Shown here in pieces: positions 7,922-17,921 of a DNA stretch of 64,000 bases. Where the stretch lies: assembly GCF_029697505.1 (NCBI RefSeq), contig NZ_JARJEF010000008.1:124001-188000 (forward strand), in the 5' to 3' direction. Position numbers and translations under genes: made by a program. Origin of the DNA: Pseudophaeobacter profundi (GTDB lineage: Bacteria; Pseudomonadota; Alphaproteobacteria; Rhodobacterales; Rhodobacteraceae). Numbering within the stretch: position 1 is the first letter of the stretch; the number at the start of each line of letters is the position of its first letter. The notes below the pieces were generated by a model, which worked only from the letters and a program-made list of their open reading frames with translations, did no database searches and was not told the origin of the DNA.

Positions 7922-9382
7922 TCAGGAACCGATACCGCGCCAGCGCCGGTTGTCGCGGTGCATCAGCAACAGGGAATCATCCGGCCCAGAGCTGCCCGGA
8001 TCATAGAGCTGCGGCTTCGCACCGGACTGGCTCCAGTTGGCGATGATCGGATCAGCCCAGGCCCAGGCGGCCTCAACCTCGTCGCCGCGCATGAACAGGG
8101 TCTGATTGCCCCGGACCACATCCATGATCAGCCTCTCATAGGCATCCTGTGGACGGCCCGCTTCGGGCAGGGAATCCGCAAAGGTCATATCCAAGTTGGC
8201 CGCGGTGAGGCGCATACCTCCAGGCCCGGGATCCTTGATCGTGGTGCGCAGGGTGATGCCTTCGTCCGGTTGCAGCCGGATCACGAGAACATTGCCATGT
8301 ACTCCGGCGGCACCTTCAAAAATGTTATGTGGAGGATCACGGAAGTAGACCGCGATTTCGCTTTCACGGGCACGCAGGCATTTGCCCGTGCGCAGATAAA
8401 ACGGCGTGCCCGCCCAGCGCCAATTGGCCACATGCACCTTCAGCGCGATAAAGCTCTCTGTTGTGCTATCGGCATTGCCTGCATGGTCATGATAGCTGTC
8501 CGCCTCGGCGGTGGCGGCATTGCTGCGATACTGGCCCCGCGCCAGATCACTCTCCGACACTGGCTCCAGCGACTCTATCACTTTGACCTTTTCGTCACGC
8601 ACCGCGTTGGGGGTAAAGCGCGAAGGCGGCTCCATCGCGGTGAGGCACAAGAGCTGCATCAGGTGGTTTTGCACCATATCCCGCATGGCGCCAGAGCGGT
8701 CATAATACTCCCCGCGCCCGGCAACGCCAATGCGTTCGGCAACGGTAATCTGCACATGGGCGATATGGGTGGAATTCCACAGCGGTTCAAACAGCGAATT
8801 GGCAAAGCGCAGCGCCATCAGGTTCTGCACCGTTTCCTTGCCCAGATAGTGATCAATCCGGTAGATCTGGCTCTCGCTGAAATGCTGGCTCAAGGCGGCA
8901 TTCAGCGCCTGCGCCGAGACCAGATCATGGCCAAAGGGTTTTTCAAGCACGATCCGGCTTTCGGGGGTGGCGATACCATTGCTGTTCAGCCGACTGGCGA
9001 TTTCGGGAAACAGGCTGGGCCCCACCGAGAGGTAGAACACCCGGACAACATCGGCGCGCAGATGGGTCTTCAGCTCCTGCCAGCCGGTATCGCCCCTAGC
9101 ATCCACCGGCACATAATCCAGCAGTTCAACAAAAGCCGCGATATCGTCCTCTCCGGTTTCACCCTCCTGACCAAACTCGCGGATCGCAGCGGCAACAAAA
9201 TCCTGAAATCCGCCGCGATCCAGTTTGCTGCGCGAGGTGCCGATGATGCGGCTCTTGGGGCAGAACTGGGCGATCTGAAACCGGTGGAACAGACTGGGGA
9301 GGATCTTGCGCCGGGCCAGATCGCCGGTGGCGCCGAACAGCACCAGATCAAAGGGGTCAACGGGGATAACGCGAGAAACCAT
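7922..9382 (-). CDS. zwf: Glucose-6-phosphate 1-dehydrogenase
   Basis: 486 residues from the ATG at 9382. The upstream in-frame extension has no similarity and overlaps the pgi end region. The N-terminal NADP-binding fingerprint is LFGATGDLARRK and the active-site signature is RIDHYLGKETVQN. The enzyme oxidises glucose-6-phosphate to 6-phosphogluconolactone and makes NADPH, feeding edd in the same operon. It lies 43 bp after pgi and 80 bp before edd. The lactonase gene pgl, often found beside zwf, is absent here. Confidence 0.96.
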   Translation of the reverse strand: MVSRVIPVDPFDLVLFGATGDLARRKILPSLFHRFQIAQFCPKSRIIGTSRSKLDRGGFQDFVAAAIREFGQEGETGEDDIAAFVELLDYVPVDARGDTGWQELKTHLRADVVRVFYLSVGPSLFPEIASRLNSNGIATPESRIVLEKPFGHDLVSAQALNAALSQHFSESQIYRIDHYLGKETVQNLMALRFANSLFEPLWNSTHIAHVQITVAERIGVAGRGEYYDRSGAMRDMVQNHLMQLLCLTAMEPPSRFTPNAVRDEKVKVIESLEPVSESDLARGQYRSNAATAEADSYHDHAGNADSTTESFIALKVHVANWRWAGTPFYLRTGKCLRARESEIAVYFRDPPHNIFEGAAGVHGNVLVIRLQPDEGITLRTTIKDPGPGGMRLTAANLDMTFADSLPEAGRPQDAYERLIMDVVRGNQTLFMRGDEVEAAWAWADPIIANWSQSGAKPQLYDPGSSGPDDSLLLMHRDNRRWRGIGS

Positions 9383-9425
9383 GTCGATATCAGATCCAGA
9401 AAGGAACAGCGCCGCAGCAGGCGCG

Positions 9426-11051
9426 TCAGGTTGCGGATTTAGGCACAGAGAGCTTGGCCACAAGCCCAAGGGTAGAGCTGTCTTTGCTGGGGTCTTTGCC
9501 GCCCTGAACAAGAGGCAGCAAACTCTCGGCGAGTTCCTTGCCCAGTTCTACCCCCCATTGATCAAAGGAGTTGATGCCCCAGATGGCGCCCTCGGTGAAC
9601 ACCCGATGTTCATACAGGGCAATGATCTGCCCCAACACAAAGGGGGTTAGCCGCGGATAGGCCAGTGTAACCGAAGGACGGTTGCCCGGGAAGGTCAGAT
9701 GCGCGGTCATGCGCTCCAGATCGCTATCAGTATGGCCACGGCTTGCGGCCAGCGCGCGTGCCTGCTCGGGCGAACGCCCGGCCATCAGTGCCTTTGATTG
9801 CGCCAGGCAATTGGCCTTCAGCAGGTCATGCTGATGCGCCAGCTCTGGCTCATGACCGGTTGCTGCAATCAGGAATTCAGTCGGCACCACATGGGTGCCC
9901 TGATGCAACAGCTGATAAAAGGCATGCTGGCCATTGGTGCCGGGTTCGCCCCAAACAATGGGACCAGTGGTCCGGCTGACCTTTGCGCCCTCCAGCGTGA
10001 CGCCCTTGCCATTACTTTCCATATCCAACTGTTGCAGATAGGCCGGCAGGCGGGCCAGACGTTGATCATAGGGCAAAATCGCCCGCGTGGCGTAGCCGCA
10101 GATATTGCTGTGCCAGATGCCAATCAGTCCCAATAGAACCGGCAGATTCTGGCGCAGATCCGCAGTTTGGAAATGGTGGTCCATCGCTGCCGCGCCGCTC
10201 AGCATCGCCCGAAAGTTGTCCCGCCCGATCGCCATCAACACCGGCAGGCCTACGGGTCCCCAAAGCGAATACCGCCCCCCGACCCAATCCGCGAAACCAA
10301 AGACCCGCTCTGGCGGGATGCCAAACGCGGCCGTCTTGTCCTGCGCGCTCGAAACAGCAACAAGATGCTGGCTGGCTTGCTCTCCCAAGGGGCCGCGCAG
10401 CCAGGCAATCGCCGTTGCCGCATTGGTCATGGTTTCGATGGTGCCAAAGGATTTAGAGGCAATGATAATCAGCGTGGTCTGCGGATCCAGCCCCTTCAGG
10501 CAGTCGGTAATATCGGCCCCATCCACATTGGAAACATAGTGGCAACGCGGCCCATCATGATAGGGGGCCAGCGCCAGCGTGGCCATCACCGGCCCGAGAT
10601 CAGAACCACCAATGCCAATGTTCACGACATCGGTAAAGCGTGCTCCGGTTGCGCTCTTGTGGGCACCACTGCGCACCGCCCCGGCAAACCCTTCCATCCG
10701 CTCTAGCGTGTGGCGAATGCCAGGCATCACATCCGCGCCATCGACCTCAACCACCGCATCGGCCGACGCACGCAGGGCCGTATGCAGGGCCGGCCGCTTT
10801 TCGGTCACATTGATCGCATCGCCCCGAAACATCTCGGCGATGCGGTCAGCTAGCCCGGCCTGCTCTGCCAGTTCTATCAGACCGGCAAGCGCGGTCTCGT
10901 CCAGCGCGGTCTTGGAATAGTCCAGCAACATGCCGTCCGCCTCGGCGGAAAAGGCCTGAAACCGCTGCGGGTCATCTTGAAAAAGCTTTGAGATCGCAAT
11001 CTCAGAGGTGCGCCGACGATGATCCGTCAACCCTGCCCAATATTTGTCCAT
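9426..11051 (-). CDS. pgi: Glucose-6-phosphate isomerase
   Basis: 541 residues from the ATG at 11051, selected because AAGGG lies about 8 nt upstream. Family signatures are clear: [22 protein letters not shown], the first PGI signature around [13 protein letters not shown], and the second, [18 protein letters not shown], near the C-terminus. It interconverts glucose-6-phosphate and fructose-6-phosphate. As first gene of pgi-zwf-edd it lets fructose- or gluconeogenesis-derived hexose phosphate enter the Entner-Doudoroff route, usual in roseobacters, which rely on ED glycolysis. A LacI-type palindrome lies about 60 bp upstream. Confidence 0.96.
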   Translation of the reverse strand: MDKYWAGLTDHRRRTSEIAISKLFQDDPQRFQAFSAEADGMLLDYSKTALDETALAGLIELAEQAGLADRIAEMFRGDAINVTEKRPALHTALRASADAVVEVDGADVMPGIRHTLERMEGFAGAVRSGAHKSATGARFTDVVNIGIGGSDLGPVMATLALAPYHDGPRCHYVSNVDGADITDCLKGLDPQTTLIIIASKSFGTIETMTNAATAIAWLRGPLGEQASQHLVAVSSAQDKTAAFGIPPERVFGFADWVGGRYSLWGPVGLPVLMAIGRDNFRAMLSGAAAMDHHFQTADLRQNLPVLLGLIGIWHSNICGYATRAILPYDQRLARLPAYLQQLDMESNGKGVTLEGAKVSRTTGPIVWGEPGTNGQHAFYQLLHQGTHVVPTEFLIAATGHEPELAHQHDLLKANCLAQSKALMAGRSPEQARALAASRGHTDSDLERMTAHLTFPGNRPSVTLAYPRLTPFVLGQIIALYEHRVFTEGAIWGINSFDQWGVELGKELAESLLPLVQGGKDPSKDSSTLGLVAKLSVPKSAT

Positions 11052-11111
11052 TTCAAAAACCCTTACCAAAGCCAACTGGCCGAATCATGCCTTTCGCTCT
11101 TATGCAACAAA

Positions 11112-11143
11112 GTTAGCGCTAACAAGAAGCAAAGAGAAGTCAA
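11112..11143 (-). promoter_or_regulatory. Putative promoter with LacI-type operator for pgi-zwf-edd
   Basis: GTTAGCGCTAAC at 11112-11123 is a perfect 12-bp palindrome with the central CG typical of LacI-family operators. On the minus strand a TTGACT -35-like hexamer sits at 11143-11138, so the palindrome falls where the -10 element would be, consistent with repression. No LacI-family gene is in the window, so the regulator is unknown. The remaining bases of the 11052-11397 gap hold no gene that I can support. Confidence 0.5.
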
Positions 11144-11397
11144 AGCACGGCCTCTGTCTTGCATCTGTGTACCACCCAGGCGAATGAGGGCTATTGCCCA
11201 GGTGGAGAATACGGAACGGTTTTGGATGACCACGTAGGCAAGAGCTGCTAGTCTCCCCCCAGGACCCAGAAAAACCCGCCTGGGTAGTGCTGTACAATTT
11301 TCCCCCCGCACCCATTTTCCGGGCGCAGAAATGAGGGTGAAAACGCATATAACAACCCTGGCTGCCTGAATACGGCCTGCCAAAAATTGATATTGGA

Positions 11398-13950
11398 TTG
11401 GTGATCTACGGAGGCAAAACTCTGTTACAAGACCCAAAAACCCAGGCCAGCCGGGAGGGTGCCGCCCAGCCGGAACTGAAACTATCCGCCTATTTCACAA
11501 GATTTATTCCCCCCGCCAATATCACAATTCTCTTGGCCTTTCTGGCGCTAATTCTTGTCTTTGCCTCGGTTTTTCTTAAGATCCTTTCCGCTGAAAAGGA
11601 TGCCTTCAAGCGCGAAATTGTTACCGTCGCAAACGTTTTTGAAAGCCACAAACAGAAGCTGAACTTCCAGCTGGAGCGCTACGCCGCTTCAAACGCGGCC
11701 TATCTCAAGATTGATACCGAGTTTTCGCTGCCTTGGATCGAGGAGCGGTTTACATCCGATCTGGCCACCGTCTCTGACTACGATGCCCTGTTCCTGATCG
11801 CCCCGGATCGCGAGATTGCCTTCAGAGCCTTCGCAGAACAGACGAGCACCGGTACCCCAGCGCGAAATTTTCAACAGATCCTGTCAGACGAAAGCATTCC
11901 ACGCATACAGCAAAACTATCTCGATATCCTCGCGCAGGATTCCACACAGAGCAGACATTTCTCACCATATGTTTCCGAGCTGTCGCAGGTTAATCTCTAC
12001 CAGTTTGGCGAGGACTTTGCCCTGGCCACCTATTTTGCCATTGTCCCCGATCCAGGCGGCATCCCCATTGCCCAACGCGCGCCTTATGTTCTGGTCACCC
12101 TGCATGTTCTGGACGCTGCGCATTTGGAAACTCTGCTGGCAGCCTTGCCGCTGGAAGATCTGGTACTAGTGCAAGAGATCCCCTCTGGGATGATCGGCCT
12201 GCAGCTAACCCCCGACACCCCTGACCCAGACGCAGGCCCGGCCTATCTGGCCTGGCACCCAACTGCCAAAGGGACCTCGATTCTGCTGTCCTCTGCCCCG
12301 GTACTTGGCATCACGGTCGGATGCATTTTTCTGCTGGCGCTGTTTTCCATCAGGCGCAGCCAACGCGATCGGGCAGACCTGAAGGTCAGCGAACGCCAGC
12401 TGCATGACGCACATCGCATTGCCAAAATGGGCAGGTTTTCCATTTCGTCAGATAATGTGTTCAACTGCGGCGCAGAAACCTTGCAGTTGCTGGGCACTCC
12501 GGGCAGCGAAAAGATATCGTCATTTGATGACTTCTGCGCCCGGCATGTCCATGCCGACGATCAGGCCCTGCTTCAATCTGCGGTGCGTAAATGCTGGCAA
12601 AACGGCTGGCCGTTTGGCTGCGAATTCCGGGTCAGTTCCACCACTGACAAGGAAACCACCCTCCGCATGCAGGGGCAGGTGCATAACGGCGGCACCAAAG
12701 ACGAACTCCAGGTGGTGGGCATGATCCAGGATGTTTCCGAATTCATACTTCTGGGCGAAAAGCTGCGCCAGTCACAAAAGATGGAGGCAATCGGCAACCT
12801 GACCGGTGGCATTGCCCATGACTTCAACAATCTTCTGGCCGTCATCCTTGGCAATCTTGAGCTCATTCAGGACTGCGAAACCTCCAAGATCACCCAGTCC
12901 CACATGGAAGATGCGATCCGTGCCACCATGCGCGCGGCTGATCTGACCCAGAACATGCTGACCTTTGCGCGCCGCGCACCGCTTGCGCCAAAACAACTGC
13001 AGCTGAACCAGATCATCAAAGATACCCAGAAATGGGCTGGCCGCGTCCTGCCCGAGACCATCGAAATCACGACCCGGTTGGAAAACGATGCCTGGCCCAT
13101 TGCCGCAGATCCAAGCACCACAGAAAGCACCCTGCTCAATCTGATGCTGAATGCCCGCGATGCGATGCCCAATGGCGGCAGCCTGTTGATCGAAACCTCC
13201 AACATCTTGCTGGATGAGGAATTTATCAAGACGGTCAAGGAAGACCAGCCCCCCGGATTCTATGTCATGCTATCCGTCGTCGATAGCGGGCAAGGCATCC
13301 CCGAGGCGTCGCTAAAGTACATCTTTGATCCGTTTTATACCACCAAGGGCCCCACCCATGGCACCGGGCTTGGGCTTTCGGTGGTGCAGGGGTTCATGGA
13401 ACAAACGGGGGGGCTGGTTCTGGTGCAGTCGAAACTTGGCGCTGGCACCAGGTTTGATCTCTATTTTCCCGCCCAAACGACCCACACCACAAAAGGAGAG
13501 CTGCCCTTTGACCCAGACATGCCCGCCCCGCCCCACAAGGGAAAGAAGGCGCGCATTCTGCTTGTCGAGGATTCCCCTAGCATGCTGAAAATGCTGGAAA
13601 CGACTCTCAACCAGGCTGGTCATAGTGTCATTTCCGCCACCTCTGGGGATCATGCACTGCTCGCCTTTGAGAGTGCTGACAGATTTGATCTTTTGCTCAG
13701 CGACATTGTGATGCCCGGCCAGATGCAAGGGATAGCTCTTGCCAATCAATTGCGGGCAAAACAGCCCTCTTTGCGCATCATTCTGATGACAGGTTATCCC
13801 AAGGCCCTACCCGATATCACCAAGGATCTGTCAGAGGGCGGCCAAGTACTGACAAAACCGATGCGCACAAAAGACCTGCTCTTGGCGATTGAAACCGCGC
13901 TGTCCCAACCCTCTCTTGACACCGCGACCCGCACTGCATCCGTTGACTGA
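11398..13950 (+). CDS. Membrane hybrid sensor histidine kinase with PAS and C-terminal receiver domain
   Basis: About 850 residues. Helix 1 spans about 41-63 and helix 2 about 292-318, enclosing a periplasmic sensor region. A PAS fold follows (about 350-450), then HisKA with the H-box GGIAHDFNN (His near residue 474), HATPase_c (DSGQGIPEAS; GTGLGLSVV), and a receiver domain beginning RILLVEDSP with phospho-acceptor Asp near 769 (LLLSDIVMPG). The start is uncertain: TTG 11398 and GTG 11401 are in frame, while a strong GGAGG at 11410-11414 would fit a CTG start at 11422. No DNA-binding partner is adjacent, so the phosphorelay output is unknown. Confidence 0.88.
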   Translation: MVIYGGKTLLQDPKTQASREGAAQPELKLSAYFTRFIPPANITILLAFLALILVFASVFLKILSAEKDAFKREIVTVANVFESHKQKLNFQLERYAASNAAYLKIDTEFSLPWIEERFTSDLATVSDYDALFLIAPDREIAFRAFAEQTSTGTPARNFQQILSDESIPRIQQNYLDILAQDSTQSRHFSPYVSELSQVNLYQFGEDFALATYFAIVPDPGGIPIAQRAPYVLVTLHVLDAAHLETLLAALPLEDLVLVQEIPSGMIGLQLTPDTPDPDAGPAYLAWHPTAKGTSILLSSAPVLGITVGCIFLLALFSIRRSQRDRADLKVSERQLHDAHRIAKMGRFSISSDNVFNCGAETLQLLGTPGSEKISSFDDFCARHVHADDQALLQSAVRKCWQNGWPFGCEFRVSSTTDKETTLRMQGQVHNGGTKDELQVVGMIQDVSEFILLGEKLRQSQKMEAIGNLTGGIAHDFNNLLAVILGNLELIQDCETSKITQSHMEDAIRATMRAADLTQNMLTFARRAPLAPKQLQLNQIIKDTQKWAGRVLPETIEITTRLENDAWPIAADPSTTESTLLNLMLNARDAMPNGGSLLIETSNILLDEEFIKTVKEDQPPGFYVMLSVVDSGQGIPEASLKYIFDPFYTTKGPTHGTGLGLSVVQGFMEQTGGLVLVQSKLGAGTRFDLYFPAQTTHTTKGELPFDPDMPAPPHKGKKARILLVEDSPSMLKMLETTLNQAGHSVISATSGDHALLAFESADRFDLLLSDIVMPGQMQGIALANQLRAKQPSLRIILMTGYPKALPDITKDLSEGGQVLTKPMRTKDLLLAIETALSQPSLDTATRTASVD

Positions 13951-14010
13951 GCCCAGATCGAAGCGGCGGCCGCTACCTTCACCGGAGGGCCAAGGATAGG
14001 CCGGACAGGA

Positions 14011-16071
14011 TCACGCCGATCGCTCTGATCTGGGCAGGGCGATCTCATTCACGACCCGCCGCATCTCCTCGCGATTCATCGGGGTGCCAAAATAGAAGCC
14101 CTGAACAGAATTGCACTTCTCCTGCTGCAGGAACTGCAACTCTTCTTCACCTTCCACCCCCTCGGCCAGGACAGGAATATTCAACGCAGAACCCAGCAAC
14201 AAAGTAGAGCGCACAATGGCCGCACTTTGTGCATTCTGATGCACACCGCGCACAAAGCTCTGATCAATCTTGATCTTGTCAAAAGGAAAGGTCTGCAAGG
14301 TCGCAAGAGAAGAATACCCGGTCCCAAAGTCATCCATCGCAATGCGCACACCATAGTTTTTCAGCTTATGCATTACCTTCAAGGTATGGACCTTGTCGTC
14401 GATGATGCTGGATTCAGTGATTTCCAGTTCCAGTCTTTCCGGGGCTAGGCCGGTCTCGAACAAGACATCCATCACATCCTCGACAAAGGAGGGCTGCACC
14501 AGCTGTTGGGGGGCGACATTGACCGCCACCTGAAAGGGGCGCGTCCATCCGGCGGCTTCTTTGCAGGCCGTTTTCAGAACCCAATAGCCGATCTCGCGGA
14601 TCAGGCCGGTTTCTTCTGCGATTGGGATAAACTCATCCGGTTTCACCCGACCACGTGTGGGGTGGTTCCAGCGCAACAGCACCTCAAAGCCAACTGGCTC
14701 TAGTGAATTCAGGTCATTTTGAAATTGGTAGGCCAGTTCAAACTCGCCAGCAGCAGAGGCACGGCGCAGATCCTGGACCAACTGGAGTTTTTCGCGGCTT
14801 TGACGATCCATTTCTTCGCTGAACTGACAGACATTGCAGGTCATATCCGCTTTCGCACGGTACATTGCCAGGTCAGATTTATGCAGCAACTCTTGCGGGT
14901 CCCGACCATCCTTGAGACTGGTGGCGATGCCAATGGCGGCCCCCACATGCAGCGATTGGTGCTCTAGATCGATGGGATCAACAACAATCGAGGCATGCAA
15001 ACGTTCCGCATAGGCCTGCACCTCTTCTATCCGCCGAAATCCCAGCTTAACCGCAACAAATTCGTCGCCGCCCACCCGCGCGATATATTCATCCGCGCCC
15101 TGCTGCCGGGTCAGGCGCTCGGACACCGCCTGCAGGACCTTGTCGCCCACGGCATGGCCGTATAGGTCGTTCACCTCTTTGAACAGGTTCAGGTCAATGG
15201 TCAAAACGGCTGCACGCTCGGTTTCGTCCTGCTCCAAGCGATGCTGCAGCCCCGACAAAAACTGCGTCAGCCACATACGGTTGGCCATAGAGGTGAGTGG
15301 ATCATGCAGCACGGCATGCGCCAGTTGGCTACGGGCTTCGCTTTCGACATTTTGTTCAATGCTGGCCGAGGCAAATCCGAGAAGCAAAATAATTCCCGTG
15401 ATGCCAAAAATCACGGTGCCCAGCGTCGCATCCGAAATAACCTGCGTCGGCACATCCACCAAGGGGCTAAGCCGCACGTCAATTGCGCTCATGCCGATGA
15501 AATGCATGCCACAGATGGCGCTGACAAGCAGCCCCGTTGCAGCCACCCAGCTTTTCACATCCAGCTTTTGTTTGACTGCAATAGAATAGCCCAAGGCCCC
15601 CAGACCGGCCCCGACCACAACCGAGAGCACAAGGTACCCCAGTGACAATTCCAGTGTGCCAGGCACCAGATAGGCCTGCATGCCAGAGTAGTGCATTATC
15701 GAAACCGTAACCCCGAACAGCGCGCCCGCGACATAGGGCACCTGCCGCCCAGAGGCAAAGACAAGCACCGCATTGACCCCGAAGACGCCCAGAATGGCAA
15801 TCAGCAGCGACAAGCCCGTCACAATCGGTTCATATCCGTGCTGAAAACCCGGTTCATAAGCTAGCATCGCAATGAAATGCGTCGACCAGATCGTCGCGCC
15901 TGCGATCATACTGGACAGCCCCAGCGGCACCAGCCGCCGCCGCTCTGCTGTGTCCAAAAGCCCGTTGGTCAGACGAACCGTCAGACTGACCCCCACCACG
16001 CAGACAAACGCAGCCACCGCAACAAGCGTGTAGTTGTGCTGCTGCGTCAAACAATCCAAAATTCGGTACAT
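14011..16071 (-). CDS. MHYT-GGDEF-EAL membrane protein (cyclic di-GMP turnover)
   Basis: 686 residues from the ATG at 16071; the longer frame begins with a TTG at 16122. The N-terminal membrane region of about 230 residues is a MHYT sensor domain, with repeated motifs HFIAM, MHYSGM and MHFIGM proposed to bind copper or a small gas. The GGDEF domain has an intact GGDEF active site (ARVGGDEFVAV). The C-terminal EAL domain reads EVL in place of EAL but keeps the other catalytic landmarks (VNVAPQQL, ELEITES, MDDFGTGYSS, LAEGVEG). Both synthesis and hydrolysis of c-di-GMP are therefore possible. It converges with the histidine kinase gene. Confidence 0.9.
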   Translation of the reverse strand: MYRILDCLTQQHNYTLVAVAAFVCVVGVSLTVRLTNGLLDTAERRRLVPLGLSSMIAGATIWSTHFIAMLAYEPGFQHGYEPIVTGLSLLIAILGVFGVNAVLVFASGRQVPYVAGALFGVTVSIMHYSGMQAYLVPGTLELSLGYLVLSVVVGAGLGALGYSIAVKQKLDVKSWVAATGLLVSAICGMHFIGMSAIDVRLSPLVDVPTQVISDATLGTVIFGITGIILLLGFASASIEQNVESEARSQLAHAVLHDPLTSMANRMWLTQFLSGLQHRLEQDETERAAVLTIDLNLFKEVNDLYGHAVGDKVLQAVSERLTRQQGADEYIARVGGDEFVAVKLGFRRIEEVQAYAERLHASIVVDPIDLEHQSLHVGAAIGIATSLKDGRDPQELLHKSDLAMYRAKADMTCNVCQFSEEMDRQSREKLQLVQDLRRASAAGEFELAYQFQNDLNSLEPVGFEVLLRWNHPTRGRVKPDEFIPIAEETGLIREIGYWVLKTACKEAAGWTRPFQVAVNVAPQQLVQPSFVEDVMDVLFETGLAPERLELEITESSIIDDKVHTLKVMHKLKNYGVRIAMDDFGTGYSSLATLQTFPFDKIKIDQSFVRGVHQNAQSAAIVRSTLLLGSALNIPVLAEGVEGEEELQFLQQEKCNSVQGFYFGTPMNREEMRRVVNEIALPRSERSA

Positions 16072-16376
16072 ATGGGGGGGTCTCAAACTGTTAGTTATTA
16101 CGGCCCCCCACCAAAGCAGCAAAAGCTTAATGAATGGCGAAACCCCCAGGGACTCATGGTCTATCCGGGCAGATATTCACCGCGCGGGCGCATGCTTTTG
16201 GTTAAAATCAAAAACAACCACCGCAACCTCTACTGCCCCCGGTCGCCCCCCCCCTTTGCAAGCGCGAAATCTGTATTGCTTGCTTTGCCACGCTTAATTA
16301 GGAAATAGCGCCCCCAGCTACGGAAAAAGGCGCGCATATTTGCGACCTTTCCCACCAGCTAGGCAGCCCGTGTTCG
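16072..16376. other. Intergenic region between photolyase end and MHYT-GGDEF-EAL start
   Basis: No gene is supported. The stretch contains runs of seven to nine C residues and G/C-rich segments, and must include the minus-strand promoter for the MHYT-GGDEF-EAL gene. I could not pick a confident -35/-10 pair. Short open frames here have no ribosome binding site or recognisable similarity. Confidence 0.4.
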
Positions 16377-17822
16377 CTAAGCGTCGCCGCGCCCCTCTGA
16401 GCGCGATTTCATCTGTTCATAGGCCGCAAGAGCCCGCCGTCTTCCGCTACCAAGGTCAATCATCTGTTCCGGATAGGTATCGTCCGGGGCCAGTTGCCAG
16501 CAATGCGGACAGGCCTGGTAAAAATCCAGTGCATCGCGGCCCGGATCCTGTGACAATTCAGCCAAGTATCTGTGTACATATACCTTTTTCCCATCGAACT
16601 TCTCCGCCTGTGTTTGCGGGTTGAAGATCCGGAAAAACGGCGAAGCATCCGGCCCGGAACCGGCGACCCACTGCCAGCCCATAGCGTTTGCGGCAGGGTC
16701 CCAATCGATTAGGCAGTCTTCGAACCACTGCTGGCCAATGCGCCAGTGTTTCAGCAAATGCTTGGTCAGGTAGGATCCGGCGATCATTCTGCAGCGGTTG
16801 TGCATGTAGCCGGTCACATAAAGCTGACGCATCGCGGCATCGACAAGCGGCACGCCCGTGCGCCCCATTTTCCACCGCAAGACCGCCTCATCCTCGTCTT
16901 CCTGCCAAGGAAAACTGCTCCAGTCCGGACGCCAGTTTGACGATATGATTTCCGGCGAATGATAGGCGAGATGGTACGAGAACTCGCGCCAGACAAGCTC
17001 TTTCAGGAAGTGTTCGGCCCCCGGCTTGCCATCATTCATCGCCTGCACCCCGGCATGCCAGATAGTCCGGGGGCCAATCTCTCCCCAGGTCAGGTTTTCG
17101 GAAAGACGGGAAGTCGCCTCCTCGGCGGGGAAATCCCGGCGCTCCTTGTAGCCTATGACAGGACCATCGAGGAAATGTTCAAGACGGTCTAGCGCGCGGG
17201 CTTCGCCGACACAGGCATGCCGCGCCAGGATATCCCCGCCACGATTCATTGCCAGCTGCAAACCCCAGCTTTCAAGCTGGTCGCTGTCCGGCCAACTGTT
17301 GGGCGATAGCATCTGTTGCGGCGCAGGCTCTGCGCGCTCTACCGGCCTGTCTCGTACGGCGCGCCACATTGGGGTGTAGACCTTGAAAAACCCACCCTGC
17401 TTGGTCTTGACGCTCCAGGGTTCAAACAGAAGATGCCCGGCAAAGCTGCGGGCGTCATACCCCGCCGAAGCCAGACTGGATTTCACCGCGGTATCGCGGG
17501 TAATTGCATCTGGATCATAGGCGCGCGTCCACCAAATGGCACCGGCACCGGTTTCTTTGGCCAGGGACGCCAAGACATCCGCCGCCCGCCCCCGGCGCAG
17601 GATAAGCCGCGAACCGAGCGATTTCAGTCGCTCATCAAACAGGCGCAAGGCCGCATCCAATCGCCATTTTGGCGCGGCCCCGTAGGTTTCAACCACTTCG
17701 TCCAGTACAAAAACCGGAACAATGGGGCGGCCGGATCGCACCGCCTCGGATAAGGCTGCATGCTCTGCCAATCTGAAATCCCGTCTGAACCACAGGATTA
17801 TCGGTGATTTGGTCTCTGACAT
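16377..17822 (-). CDS. phrB: Deoxyribodipyrimidine photolyase (DNA photolyase, class I)
   Basis: 481 residues with AGGAAA before the ATG. The N-terminal alpha/beta antenna-binding domain opens with ILWFRRDFRLAEHAAL. The C-terminal FAD-binding helical domain has WREFSYHLAYHSP, RCRMIAGSYLTKHLL and the photolyase signature GWQWVAGSGPDASPFFRIFN. The enzyme repairs UV-induced cyclobutane pyrimidine dimers with blue-light energy, as expected in a surface-water bacterium. It is a stand-alone gene whose start lies close to the end of the Lrp-type regulator gene. Confidence 0.95.
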   Translation of the reverse strand: MSETKSPIILWFRRDFRLAEHAALSEAVRSGRPIVPVFVLDEVVETYGAAPKWRLDAALRLFDERLKSLGSRLILRRGRAADVLASLAKETGAGAIWWTRAYDPDAITRDTAVKSSLASAGYDARSFAGHLLFEPWSVKTKQGGFFKVYTPMWRAVRDRPVERAEPAPQQMLSPNSWPDSDQLESWGLQLAMNRGGDILARHACVGEARALDRLEHFLDGPVIGYKERRDFPAEEATSRLSENLTWGEIGPRTIWHAGVQAMNDGKPGAEHFLKELVWREFSYHLAYHSPEIISSNWRPDWSSFPWQEDEDEAVLRWKMGRTGVPLVDAAMRQLYVTGYMHNRCRMIAGSYLTKHLLKHWRIGQQWFEDCLIDWDPAANAMGWQWVAGSGPDASPFFRIFNPQTQAEKFDGKKVYVHRYLAELSQDPGRDALDFYQACPHCWQLAPDDTYPEQMIDLGSGRRRALAAYEQMKSRSEGRGDA

Positions 17823-17921
17823 GGCGTTTCCTATTCTAGCCCTGGCCTACAGGGCGTGGTGCATCTTGCTGCTTCTGGTTCCGCAGAAAGCACCGGACAG
17901 TAGTATTGGGCAAGACAGGGA

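Noticed and set aside
7823-9442. 539-codon open frame on the plus strand opposite zwf
   Set aside because: It is antisense to zwf, has no recognisable domain and has the low-complexity composition typical of a shadow frame in GC-rich DNA.
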